NCBI RefSeq assembly: GCF_042752395.1
Contig: NZ_JBHYXZ010000001.1
Span: forward strand, 71,537 to 135,536
Direction of reading: 5' to 3'
Length of the DNA stretch: 64,000 nt
Origin: Actinosynnema sp042752395
GTDB lineage: Bacteria; Actinomycetota; Actinomycetes; Mycobacteriales; Pseudonocardiaceae
The position numbers and the translations under genes were made by a program. Shown piece by piece: positions 23,596 through 31,537 of this stretch. A model generated the notes under the pieces. It did no database searches. It was not told the DNA's origin and saw only the letters and a program-made list of their open reading frames with translations. The number at the start of each line of letters is the position of its first letter. Within the stretch, counting starts at the first letter, position 1.

Positions 23596-24435
23596 ATGAC
23601 GACGTCATCGCCAGACGAGTTCGAGTCCGTGCGGGTGGACCCTGACCCGATCCGACGCGGCAGGCGGGCAGGCGAGTTGATCACCGTGTACCAGCAGCGG
23701 GCCGTAGAGCTGGCGCGCCTCCGCAAAGAGGCGATCGAGGAAGCGCGTCGATCCACTGACATGAGTTTCACTGAGATCGCCAACGCGCTTGGAATTACAA
23801 AAGGTCGCGTAACTCAGATTCGCAATACCGCACCTGCGCCCGAGCGCGCATTTTTCGGCGTCGGACCCGTAGAGGTGGCGCTGCCTGGCCGACTGATAAG
23901 GGAACGCGGTGATGTGGTCATCGCGTCGGAGGACGACACGGCAGGCGCGTACCTGATTGCCGAACTGGAAAAGCTCGCATTCGTCGTCGCCGATCGGGTG
24001 GTCATCGACCCTCGCGAAGAGTGGGAACCCAAGGCTGACGCAGTGGTTATCTGCGGCCCGGCGTCGGCCCACATCGGGAATGTATTGATGTCGATCGACC
24101 CGGTCCTTACGATGTCCCTAGGGAATAACGTTCAGTGGTACATCGTTGACCAAACGACAGGCAACCGTTTCCTGTCACCGATGGACGAAAAAGATCCAGC
24201 AAGAGCAGACCATGCTTACATTGCGCGACACAAGGTGGGGTCTCACGTTGTCGTGCATATCGCAGGACTTCATGCTTTGGGTTCGGTGGGCGCTGTCCAC
24301 TACCTCATGAGATCACTGCCTGACCTGTATGCGCAGTACGGCGATAAGCAATTCAGCATGGCGATCACGACATCCTTCGACGGGCTGACACCAAAGGAAA
24401 TCAACGTGCTCGTGCCTCCGCGGGTGTGGTCCTAG
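23596..24435 (+). CDS. HTH protein with C-terminal Rossmann-like sensor domain
   Basis: A 279-residue protein. Residues 20-80 contain helices and a sigma/HTH_23-like helix-turn-helix (SFTEIANALGITKGRVTQIR, 57-76). Residues 91-279 form an alpha/beta domain with DVVIASEDDTAGAYLIAELE, a GPASAHIGN turn, TGNRFLSP, and HIAGLHALGSVGAVHYL, consistent with a nucleotide- or small-ligand-binding sensor. ATG 23596 follows TAAACT by seven bases (leaderless). It is divergent from the transfer operon, so it probably acts as its repressor/activator through the three operators. The PP2C gene begins two bases after its stop. Codon use is less GC-rich than the rest of the element. Confidence 0.7.
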   Translation: MTTSSPDEFESVRVDPDPIRRGRRAGELITVYQQRAVELARLRKEAIEEARRSTDMSFTEIANALGITKGRVTQIRNTAPAPERAFFGVGPVEVALPGRLIRERGDVVIASEDDTAGAYLIAELEKLAFVVADRVVIDPREEWEPKADAVVICGPASAHIGNVLMSIDPVLTMSLGNNVQWYIVDQTTGNRFLSPMDEKDPARADHAYIARHKVGSHVVVHIAGLHALGSVGAVHYLMRSLPDLYAQYGDKQFSMAITTSFDGLTPKEINVLVPPRVWS

Positions 24436-24437
24436 CC

Positions 24438-25253
24438 ATGTTTCATGGCGCGATGTTGCCGGGCGGTAGCGGGCCGGGCCAGGATCGTTGGCGGACAGTT
24501 GGACGCGCCGCCGTTGTACTGGATGGAGCCTCCAGCTTCACACCTGCGCTCGTTGACGCTGGTGAGTACGTTGACCACCTGATGACGCGCATTGTGCAGC
24601 GCTTGCCCCACGACCGTGTGAACCTCCGCCAGGTGGTCGCCGACAGTATCCGCCGAACCGCTGATGAACTTAAGTTGCCCGCCCGAGGCGGTCCGTCATC
24701 CACGGTCTTGATAGCAAGCAGCGAATCCGGCCGCCTGAAGGTTCTAGCCCTAGGCGACAGCACAGCTCTCGTCCGCACAACGGATGGCAGCCTTCACCGG
24801 GTTACAGATGACCGACTGTCAGCCATAGCAAGCAATCATCGCAAGGCATACCGAGCCCGTCTTAGCTCTGGAACCGGCTACGACGAAATGCACAAGCGAA
24901 TCCTCCGAGCCCTCCAAGAGGAAGAACTGAAGTGGCGTAACCGTCCCAGTGGATACTGGATTGCAGAGTCGGACCCAGAGGCCGCAAACGAAGCTGTGGA
25001 GCGTGATCTTCCCGCCGATGAAGTTGAATGGCTCATCCTCGCCACGGATGGCGCGCAGCGGACGATAGACCATCTAGGAATTCCATGGAACGAAGTCGCA
25101 CAAATGTCTTCGTCGGAACTGGAAGACCTTCTCAGAGAATTGCACCGGTGGGAAGAGGTGGAAGACCGCGCAGCGACACTACTTCCACGGGCGAAAGTGC
25201 ACGATGACAAGACGATCGTCGTCTGGCACCCGCTAGTAGGGCACAAGGTTTAG
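24438..25253 (+). CDS. PP2C-family protein phosphatase
   Basis: A 271-residue PPM/PP2C-type phosphatase. Metal-site motifs are recognisable: the N-terminal RAAVVLDGASSF, GGPSSTVLIA, LALGDSTALV, LILATDGAQ and the closing HDDKTIVV, so all metal-binding Asp positions appear present. ATG 24438 is two bases after the HTH-sensor stop, indicating coupling. No Ser/Thr kinase, anti-sigma or STAS partner is nearby, so the substrate may be the HTH-sensor itself or a host factor. No signal peptide or membrane segment. AT-richer than the backbone, suggesting separate acquisition. Confidence 0.8.
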   Translation: MFHGAMLPGGSGPGQDRWRTVGRAAVVLDGASSFTPALVDAGEYVDHLMTRIVQRLPHDRVNLRQVVADSIRRTADELKLPARGGPSSTVLIASSESGRLKVLALGDSTALVRTTDGSLHRVTDDRLSAIASNHRKAYRARLSSGTGYDEMHKRILRALQEEELKWRNRPSGYWIAESDPEAANEAVERDLPADEVEWLILATDGAQRTIDHLGIPWNEVAQMSSSELEDLLRELHRWEEVEDRAATLLPRAKVHDDKTIVVWHPLVGHKV

Positions 25254-25373
25254 AAGGCCGTCTAGCCACCGCATCGATTGGTCGGGAAGGTCAAGCCCGA
25301 CGCCTGTGCGATCACTACGAGCCGCTTGCCTGCGCAGGCATACAACCTAGAGTCAACCGTACGGATGGGCTGG

Positions 25374-25571
25374 CTAGTCAGTCTCGCTGCGCTGTGCTCG
25401 TTCACGCAGGGTCTGGCGCAACTTCTCAACATCCCACCGGGCGTGACCGCCCGCCGTCACGAACTCGGGCTCTACAAGTCCGGCACGCCACCAGCGCGCC
25501 AACGTCACGCGGTCGATGCCGAGTTCAGCAGCTGCGACGCCGGTCGAGAGGAGCTTCGGGCGGGGTGTCAC
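25374..25571 (-). CDS. Small MerR-like HTH protein
   Basis: A 65-residue protein with a winged-helix core STGVAAAELGIDRVTLARWW followed by RAGLVEPEF, GGHARWDVEKLRQTL: the classic MerR N-terminal domain with a GGH-R wing. There is no effector domain. GTG 25571 gives just the domain; longer in-frame starts to 25706 would overlap the divergent small gene. Could be an excision or copy-control regulator, or control the 77-residue gene next to it. Confidence 0.6.
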   Translation of the reverse strand: MTPRPKLLSTGVAAAELGIDRVTLARWWRAGLVEPEFVTAGGHARWDVEKLRQTLRERAQRSETD

Positions 25572-25689
25572 AGGGTCACTCTGACGGACCAATCGCCTCG
25601 AAACACCCCAGGTGAAGCGCTTGTCACTGAACGCCTGCGTCTGCCTCGCTAGACTCGTATGCATCGTTTGCACCGGGCCGGAGGGCACC

Positions 25690-25923
25690 ATGGGTTTCAA
25701 GATCACGCCGACCGAGGATCAAGTGGCCCAGGTGTGGGCTTACCTTGCGAGCTGCGTCAACGAGGTCGAGAGCTACCTACGCGACGACGACATCACAGGC
25801 GCAAACGCGTTCATGGACCAGGTACTGAACGAGGCGGGCAAGGGCTGCCATGACCTCATCCTGGACACCGCCGCCAAGCTCCGGGGGCAGACAAACTGGC
25901 GAACGTTCGTCCCCCGCGAGTAG
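25690..25923 (+). CDS. 77-residue helical protein
   Basis: Starts MGFKITPTEDQVAQVWAYLA with GGAGGG four bases upstream of the ATG. Acidic, all-helical, no Cys pair or membrane segment (NEVESYLRDDDITGANAFM). It is the last coding gene before the CRISPR leader. Function unknown; small acidic size and position would also fit an anti-defence or DNA-mimic protein, which is speculation. Confidence 0.6.
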   Translation: MGFKITPTEDQVAQVWAYLASCVNEVESYLRDDDITGANAFMDQVLNEAGKGCHDLILDTAAKLRGQTNWRTFVPRE

Positions 25924-25984
25924 CCCGCGCCCTGGTTGCGACGACGGGTGCAGAGATCACGCATTTCACGATGCCGCAGACGGT

Positions 25985-26061
25985 GGGACGCCCCCGCCGT
26001 TCGGCTGCACAAACTGAATGTGAAACGCACCGAGCTGCGCTAAAGTGCCAGCTCAGAAAGC
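25985..26061 (+). promoter_or_regulatory. Possible CRISPR leader
   Basis: AT-richer stretch (AAACTGAATGTGAAACGC, then TAAAGTGCCAGCTCAGAAAG) directly before the first repeat. By analogy with the E. coli-type repeat orientation (TTCCCCGCGC...), the leader should be on this side. Confidence 0.45.
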
Positions 26062-26399
26062 GTCTTCCCCGCGCGAGCGTGAGTGGTCCCAGGTTCACGA
26101 CGATGCCGCCTCCCGGCAGCGGGTCTTCCCCGCGCGAGCGGGGGTGGTCCTTGCACGCGGCGCACCTGCGCCTGGTAGGTGACGTCTTCCCCGCGCGAGC
26201 GGGGGTGGTCCGTACGTCGGCCCCGTGGCGAAGGCCGTCGGCGTGTCTTCCCCGCGCAGCGGGGGTGGTCCGGGCACGCTCCAGCTCGCCGCCGCGCGGC
26301 ACAGATCGTCTTCCACCCGCGGGAGCGGGGGTGGTCCTGGGGTACGGGTGCCGCCGCCGTCATCCAGCCAGTCTTCCCTGCGCGAGCGGGGGGTGGTCT
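26062..26399 (+). CRISPR. Orphan, partly degenerate type I-E CRISPR array
   Basis: Six repeats of a 28-bp I-E-type unit (GTCTTCCCCGCGCGAG followed by CGGGGGTGGTCC). Positions: 26062-26089 (two substitutions), 26123-26150 and 26184-26211 (consensus), 26245-26271 (1-bp deletion), 26308-26337 (insertions), 26371-26399 (substitutions plus insertion). Spacers are 33, 33, 33, 36 and 33 nt. No cas gene lies in the window. Degeneration increases to the right, the expected trailer end. The array is inside the AICE, 167 bp from attR. Confidence 0.9.
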
Positions 26400-26443
26400 G
26401 CCGCTCGGCTGGTTACAGCAGCGCGCCGGGTCGGTGAACCGCT

Positions 26444-26460
26444 GGGAGAAACCTGGGAGA
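26444..26460 (+). promoter_or_regulatory. Putative integrase arm-type site, right
   Basis: GGGAGAAACCTGGGAGA, 16/17 identical to 9494-9510 and in the same orientation, 106 bp inside the attR core. Confidence 0.5.
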
Positions 26461-26566
26461 AGCACTGGCAATCGAGCACTCCGGGTGCTCGCACAGACCA
26501 ACGACGCCCGACGCCTCTACCAGCAGCTTTGGTTACGGACCCAGGTCGGTGCAGTTGCCGTACCTA

Positions 26567-26610
<44 letters not shown>

Positions 26611-26619
26611 AGATCAGGT

Positions 26620-26649
26620 CAGGCCCACCGGGAGTTCCCGGTGGGCCTG
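26620..26649 (+). terminator. Original tRNA-Pro terminator, displaced
   Basis: Stem CAGGCCCACCGGGA / TCCCGGTGGGCCTG with a 2-nt loop, 10 bp past attR and followed by a short T-rich run. It was adjacent to the tRNA before integration and may now also terminate the convergent aldo/keto reductase gene. Confidence 0.7.
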
Positions 26650-26667
26650 ATTCGTCTTTCCGCCCGG

Positions 26668-27540
26668 TCAGCGGCCGATGGTGTCCAGGTCGGCCAGGTC
26701 CTCGGGGGTCAGGGCGAGCCCGGCGCCGGAGAGGTTCTCGCGCAGGTGCGCGGTCGAGGACGTGCCCGGGATCAGCAGGATGTTCGGCGATCGGTGGAGC
26801 AGCCACGCCAGTGCGACGGACGCCGGTGTCGCGTGCAGGCGGGCGGCGACCGTCGACAGGGTCTCGGACTGGAGGGGTGTGAAGCCGCCCAGGGGGAAGA
26901 ACGGGACGTAGGCGATGCCGTCGGTGGCGAGTCGGTCGATCAGGTCGTCGTCGTGGCGGTGGGCGAGGTTGTACAGGTTCTGCACGCACGCGATCGGGGC
27001 GATGGCCCGGGCCTCGGCGACCTGCTCCCCGGTGGCGTTGCTGACGCCGAGGTGGCGGATCAGGCCCTCTTGGCGGAGTTCGGCGAGCGTTCCGAACGCC
27101 TCGGCGAGCGGGCCGGGGCGGGGGCCTTCGGCGTCGCCGAGCCGGAGGTTGACCACGTCCAGCACGTCGAGGCCGAGGGACCTGAGGTTGTCGTGGACCT
27201 GGCGGCGCAGGTCTTCGGGGCGTCGGGCGACGGGCCAGCCGCCCCGGTCGTCGCGGGTGGCGCCCACCTTGGTGGCGATGCGCAGCGACTCGGGGTAGGG
27301 GTGCAGCGCCTCGCGGATCAGTTCGTTGGTGACCCGCGGTCCGTAGGCGTCGCTGGTGTCGATGTGGGTGATGCCGAGGTCGACCGCTTCCCGCAGCACG
27401 GCGATCGCGCCGTCGCGGTCGGCGGGCGGGCCCATGACGCCGGGACCGGCCAGGCGCATCGCGCCGTAGCCGAACCGGGTGACGGTCAGGTCGCCCAGGG
27501 TCCAGTCGCCGCCGGGGAGGGACGGGGTCGGGGTGCTCAT
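26668..27540 (-). CDS. Aldo/keto reductase
   Basis: A 290-residue NADPH-dependent oxidoreductase of the AKR (TIM-barrel) family. GITHIDTSDAYG (D and Y of the catalytic tetrad), KVGATRD (Lys) and a later NLRLGD where many members have the catalytic His are visible, with the C-terminal cofactor loop LIPGTSSTAHLREN. The substituted His position suggests a subgroup resembling YajO/Tas-like oxidoreductases. It is divergent from an HxlR regulator that probably controls it in response to an electrophile or quinone. Confidence 0.85.
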   Translation of the reverse strand: MSTPTPSLPGGDWTLGDLTVTRFGYGAMRLAGPGVMGPPADRDGAIAVLREAVDLGITHIDTSDAYGPRVTNELIREALHPYPESLRIATKVGATRDDRGGWPVARRPEDLRRQVHDNLRSLGLDVLDVVNLRLGDAEGPRPGPLAEAFGTLAELRQEGLIRHLGVSNATGEQVAEARAIAPIACVQNLYNLAHRHDDDLIDRLATDGIAYVPFFPLGGFTPLQSETLSTVAARLHATPASVALAWLLHRSPNILLIPGTSSTAHLRENLSGAGLALTPEDLADLDTIGR

Positions 27541-27672
27541 CCTGCTGCCTTTCGTCGTGCGTCGCGGGGGTGGCGCGTGCCGCCCCCGTCCGTCAGCATT
27601 GGAGAGCAGCTTCCTGTTGGGAAGTAGGCACCTGAAAGTGCGTAACACACCTGTCGGGGAGAGGCGTGGGCC

Positions 27673-28110
27673 GTGGCGACCACGAAGGCGGCCGAGCGGA
27701 GGGCTCGGGCGAAGGTGGAGTACAACGCGTTCCTGGCGGCCTGCCCGAGCCGGCGGTTGCTCGACCGGATCTCGGACAAGTGGGTCGTCCTGGTCCTGTG
27801 CGCGCTGGGCGGCGACCACGGCGGCGGGTCGGGTGGACGGCCGGCGGGCGTGCCGAGGGCCCTGCGCTACTCGGAGCTCTCCCGCCTGCTGGCCGGGGTC
27901 AGCCAGAAGATGCTGACCCAGACGCTGCGGTCGTTGGAGCACGACGGCCTGCTGACCCGCACCGTGACGCCGACCGTGCCCGTCACCGTCTCCTACGAGC
28001 TGACCGACCTGGGCCTGTCGCTGCACCACGTGACGCGCGGCCTCCGGGAGTGGGCGCAGGCGCACATGGCCGACGTGCTCGCGCACCGGGAGGGGCACGG
28101 CACGGCCTGA
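27673..28110 (+). CDS. HxlR-family transcriptional regulator
   Basis: A 145-residue winged-helix regulator. CPSRRLLDRISDKWVVLVLC is the family's N-terminal Cys-plus-helix signature; the recognition helix follows (LRYSELSRLLAGVSQKMLTQ) with wing VTPTVPVTVSYELT. HxlR proteins dimerise and often sense electrophiles or oxidants via the N-terminal Cys (C24 here). GTG 27673. Divergent from the aldo/keto reductase, the likely target. Confidence 0.88.
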   Translation: MATTKAAERRARAKVEYNAFLAACPSRRLLDRISDKWVVLVLCALGGDHGGGSGGRPAGVPRALRYSELSRLLAGVSQKMLTQTLRSLEHDGLLTRTVTPTVPVTVSYELTDLGLSLHHVTRGLREWAQAHMADVLAHREGHGTA

Positions 28111-28119
28111 TCGACCGCG

Positions 28120-28866
28120 TCACGACGTCCGGCGGGCCTTCCAGATCTCCTCGCTCGGCCACTGCCTCGCCCACTCGGACGACACCTCGTCGTACTCGCG
28201 CTCGGCGGGGGTGGGCGCCTGGAGTTCGATCAGGTCTTCGACGGTGAACCCGCCGGCGCGCAGCAGCCGCAGCATCTCGCCGTGCGGGAGGGTGAACTCG
28301 GTGGACGTGCCGTGGTCGACGCGGCGCAGGCCGAACTGCGGGCGGCGCAGGGTGGTGGACGCCGTGCCGCCGGGGCGGGCGCACAGGGCGAACAGCGGTG
28401 AGCGGCTCAGGAAGACCAGGTGGCCGCCGGGGCGCAGCAGGCGGGCGGCTTCGGGGATCCAGCGGTACGGGTCGCACCACAGGGACGCGCCGTACTCGCT
28501 GATCGCCAGGTCGAAGGTGGCGTCGTCGCGCGGGACGCGTTGGGCGTCGCCCTCGATCAGGGGGAACTCCAGGCCGAACTCGGCCTGCATGGCGCGGGCG
28601 GTGTCGAGTTGGCGGGTCGAGATGTCGATGCCGACGGGGCGGGCGCCGAGGCGGGCGAGCCACGCCGAGACGTAGGCGGTGCCGCAGCCGAGTTCGATCA
28701 CGTCCAGGCCGGTCACGTCCGGCAGGGCGCGGACCTCGGACTCGGGGGTGGCCCACAGGCCCCAGCGGGGTTCGGTGCGCGCCCAGTGGGCGCGGGCCAG
28801 GGGGCCGTGCGCCGCGGCGGCGCTGTCCTCCCAGTGGCGGCGGTTGAGTTCCGTGTGGTCGGTCAT
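28120..28866 (-). CDS. Class I SAM-dependent methyltransferase
   Basis: A 248-residue methyltransferase. Motif I is VIELGCGTAYVSAWLA (around residues 53-68), followed by GIDIS, the motif II acidic strand LIEGDAQRVP, and LRPGGHLVFLS. Substrate unknown. ATG 28866 is chosen over the start at 28917, whose extra residues are Pro/Arg-rich and lack a ribosome site. It converges on the HxlR gene with nine bases between stops. Confidence 0.85.
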   Translation of the reverse strand: MTDHTELNRRHWEDSAAAAHGPLARAHWARTEPRWGLWATPESEVRALPDVTGLDVIELGCGTAYVSAWLARLGARPVGIDISTRQLDTARAMQAEFGLEFPLIEGDAQRVPRDDATFDLAISEYGASLWCDPYRWIPEAARLLRPGGHLVFLSRSPLFALCARPGGTASTTLRRPQFGLRRVDHGTSTEFTLPHGEMLRLLRAGGFTVEDLIELQAPTPAEREYDEVSSEWARQWPSEEIWKARRTS

Positions 28867-28969
28867 CCGCCCAGTGCAGCGGCCGGGCGGCGGGGCCGGC
28901 CACCGGTTTTCCGGCACGCGCGGGGGGCCGGGAGGGTCCGCTGCCCCTCCCGGCCCGGCCGGCCGGGCG

Positions 28970-29170
28970 TCACTTCACGTGCGGTCGCAGCTCCGCGAGG
29001 CGCCGGAGGAGTTCGCCGACCTCGTTCCAGTCGAGCTTCGCGGACTCGCCGGGCGGGGTGTGGATGCAGACGTTGCCCTCCTCGGTGAGCGACACCTCCA
29101 GCGTCCGCCGACGACCCAGGGCGTCGACGCACCCGACGCGACCGCCCTGCCGAACCGTGTTCTCGATCAT
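28970..29170 (-). CDS. 66-residue protein of unknown function
   Basis: MIENTVRQGGRVGCVDALGR, then two strands (RRTLEVSLTEEGNVCIHTPP) and a C-terminal helix (WNEVGELLRRLAELRPHVK). Looks like a small folded domain rather than a chance frame. No motif recognised. Confidence 0.55.
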   Translation of the reverse strand: MIENTVRQGGRVGCVDALGRRRTLEVSLTEEGNVCIHTPPGESAKLDWNEVGELLRRLAELRPHVK

Positions 29171-29412
29171 CGGTCAGACCTCCCCTGCCGCACCAACGCT
29201 GTATCCCGTGATTCGTTCGGACCAACGCGGGCGTTACGAACTACTCCTCGCTGTTTCCTAATTGCCACCTTCGACCTTCCGGCGAGCTTTCGTCACGTTC
29301 CGTTAACCCGATCGGGTGGAAGTTGCCGATTGACGTCACGGTGCGTAACAACCGGCGGTCTTCGTCCGACGACGAGTCGACGCCCGTCACCGCCCAGCAG
29401 GGAGATGTGCCC

Positions 29413-29622
29413 ATGACCACCACCACCGCCCACGGCTGGGTCCCCGTCGTCGCCTGGACCCAGGTCGCCCTCGGCCTCGCCGGGATCGTCGCGTTCGCCA
29501 CCAGCACCACCGCGGGCGTCGCCGTCGCCGGGGCGGTGGCGCTCGTCGCGCTGGTCCACCGCGCCCTGCGCCGCGCGTCGGCCGACCTGGACCGGATCCT
29601 GGACGAGGAGCTGGGCCGCTGA
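29413..29622 (+). CDS. Small two-TM membrane protein
   Basis: A 69-residue protein. ATG 29413 has GGGAG eight bases upstream. Two hydrophobic helices (WVPVVAWTQVALGLAGIVAF and TAGVAVAGAVALVALVHRAL) are followed by a charged C-terminal helix (ASADLDRILDEELG). The frame extends upstream without a ribosome site. Unknown function. Confidence 0.6.
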   Translation: MTTTTAHGWVPVVAWTQVALGLAGIVAFATSTTAGVAVAGAVALVALVHRALRRASADLDRILDEELGR

Positions 29623-29676
29623 GCCGGGCGCCGGACTACCGCCTGGTCACCGCGGGGAAGCCGGCAGGATCGGGGT

Positions 29677-31488
29677 GTGACGACGCACCCGACCGCCGAA
29701 GTGCCCGAGCCGCTGTTCGCCGACGCCGAGGCCGAAGCCCGCTGGCGTGCCCGCTTCACGGCGCCGCGCGTGAGCCTGCCCGGCTGGGCCGACGACGCCC
29801 CCGACCGCAGCCTGTACCTGTCGAACTCGAGCGGCGTGTGGGAGATCTACGCCTGGGACCGGGCCACCGACACCCACCGCAGGGTCACCGACCGCCCGAA
29901 CGGCACGTCGCACGGCGCGCTCAGCCCGGACGGCGAGACGATCTGGTGGTTCGACGACACCGACGGCGACGAGTTCGGCACGTGGGTGGGCGAGCCGTTC
30001 CGGCCGGGCGGCGGGCCGAAACCCGCCGTGGAGGGCGTGCCGCCCGGCTACCCGGCGGGCCTGGAGATCGGGCACCGCGTCGTCGCGGTCGGCACGTCCA
30101 CCGACGACGGCACGACCGTGTACGTGTCGCGGGACGGCGGGCCGGCCGAGGTGATCTACGCGCACGAGAACGACGGCGGCGTGTCGGCGCTGTCCAAGGA
30201 CGAGACGCTGGTGGTGCTGTCGCACTCGGAGCACGGCGACAACCGGCACTCCGCGCTGCGCGTCGTCACGCCGTCGGGCGAGAAGGTCGCGGAGAAGTGG
30301 GACGGGCCGGGCAAGGGCCTGGACGCGATCGCGTTCAGCCCGGTGCGCGGCGACAACCGGCTGCTGGTCGGGCACGAGCGGCGCGGCCGGGAGGAGCTGC
30401 TGATCTGGGACGTCGCGGCGGACACCGAGACCGAGATCGTGATCGACCTGCCCGGCGAGATCAGCGCCGACTGGTACCCGGACGCGCGGTCGCTGCTGGT
30501 CGTGCACACGTTCCGGGCGCGCAACACGCTGCACCGGTACGACCTGGAGACCGGGGTCCTGCACGCCCTGGACACCCCGCACGGCACGGTGGGCAGCGCG
30601 AACGTGCGCCCGGACGGCGCGGTGGAGTACTCGTGGTCCTCGGCCGCGCGGCCGGGCGTGGTGCGGGTGCTGGACGCGGACGGCGACGAGCGCGTCCTGC
30701 TGGAGCCGCCCGGCCACAAGGCCCCGCCGTCGGTGGACCTGACCGACGTGTTCGTGGGCGAGGTGCACGCCCTGGTCGCGCGGCCGGCCGGCGCGCCCGA
30801 CGGTCCCCTGCCGACGGTGTTCCACCTGCACGGCGGGCCGCACTCGGCGGACGAGGACCGGTTCTCCGCCTACCGGGCGGTGTGGCTGGACGCCGGGTTC
30901 GCCGTGGTGCACGTGAACTACCGGGGTTCCACCGGGTACGGCTCGACGTGGCGGGACGCGATCGAGGGCCGGCCGGGGCTGACCGAGCTGGAGGACGTGG
31001 CCGCGGTGCACGACTGGGCCGTCGGCTCCGGGTTCGCCGACCCGGCGCGGTGCGTGGTCAACGGCGCGTCGTGGGGCGGGTACCTGTCGCTGCTGGCGCT
31101 CGGCACGCAGCCGGAGCGGTGGGCGGCCGGGGTGGCGGGCGTGCCGGTGGCCGACTACCTGGCCGCCTACGAGGACGAGATGGAGCCGCTGCGGGCGTTC
31201 GACCGGGCGTTGTTCGGCGGGTCGCCGGAGGAGGTGCCGGACCGGTACCGCGAGTGCTCGCCGTTGACGTACGTGGACGCCGTGCGCGCGCCGGTGCTGG
31301 TGCTGGCGGGCGAGAACGACCCGCGCTGCCCGATCCGGCAGATCGACAACTACCTCGACCGGCTGGCGGCGCGCGGCGCGGCCTACGAGGTGTACCGGTA
31401 CGACGCCGGGCACGGGTCGCTGGTCGTGGCCGAGACGATCCGGCAGACGGCCGCCGAGGTCGGGTTCGTGCGGCGCGTGCTGCCCTAG
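29677..31488 (+). CDS. S9-family prolyl oligopeptidase-type peptidase
   Basis: A 603-residue cytoplasmic serine peptidase. The first ~370 residues carry repeated beta-propeller blades (GALSPDGETIWWFDD, NVRPDGAVEYSW) that restrict substrate to short peptides. The C-terminal alpha/beta hydrolase domain has the oxyanion HGGP, nucleophile G-A-S-W-G-G, Asp in GENDPRC and His in DAGHGS. GTG 29677 starts directly after a CAGGAT-like -10, perhaps leaderless. Monocistronic; a hairpin follows at 31500. Confidence 0.9.
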   Translation: MTTHPTAEVPEPLFADAEAEARWRARFTAPRVSLPGWADDAPDRSLYLSNSSGVWEIYAWDRATDTHRRVTDRPNGTSHGALSPDGETIWWFDDTDGDEFGTWVGEPFRPGGGPKPAVEGVPPGYPAGLEIGHRVVAVGTSTDDGTTVYVSRDGGPAEVIYAHENDGGVSALSKDETLVVLSHSEHGDNRHSALRVVTPSGEKVAEKWDGPGKGLDAIAFSPVRGDNRLLVGHERRGREELLIWDVAADTETEIVIDLPGEISADWYPDARSLLVVHTFRARNTLHRYDLETGVLHALDTPHGTVGSANVRPDGAVEYSWSSAARPGVVRVLDADGDERVLLEPPGHKAPPSVDLTDVFVGEVHALVARPAGAPDGPLPTVFHLHGGPHSADEDRFSAYRAVWLDAGFAVVHVNYRGSTGYGSTWRDAIEGRPGLTELEDVAAVHDWAVGSGFADPARCVVNGASWGGYLSLLALGTQPERWAAGVAGVPVADYLAAYEDEMEPLRAFDRALFGGSPEEVPDRYRECSPLTYVDAVRAPVLVLAGENDPRCPIRQIDNYLDRLAARGAAYEVYRYDAGHGSLVVAETIRQTAAEVGFVRRVLP

Positions 31489-31499
31489 CACCGCCGACC

Positions 31500-31526
31500 G
31501 GGGCCACCGGGCGCGCCGGTGGCCCC
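31500..31526. terminator. Bidirectional hairpin between peptidase and dps
   Basis: 11-bp stem GGGGCCACCGG / CCGGTGGCCCC with a GCGCG loop, between two convergent genes. Confidence 0.6.
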
Positions 31527-31537
31527 GCGGGGCGCGG

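Noticed and set aside
25254..26061. cas genes next to the CRISPR array
   Set aside because: Only a MerR-like protein and a 77-residue acidic protein are there; neither shows Cas1, Cas2, Cascade or Cas3 motifs.
29647..31491. 614-codon minus-strand frame opposite the S9 peptidase
   Set aside because: Shadow frame; the plus strand encodes the complete catalytic triad.
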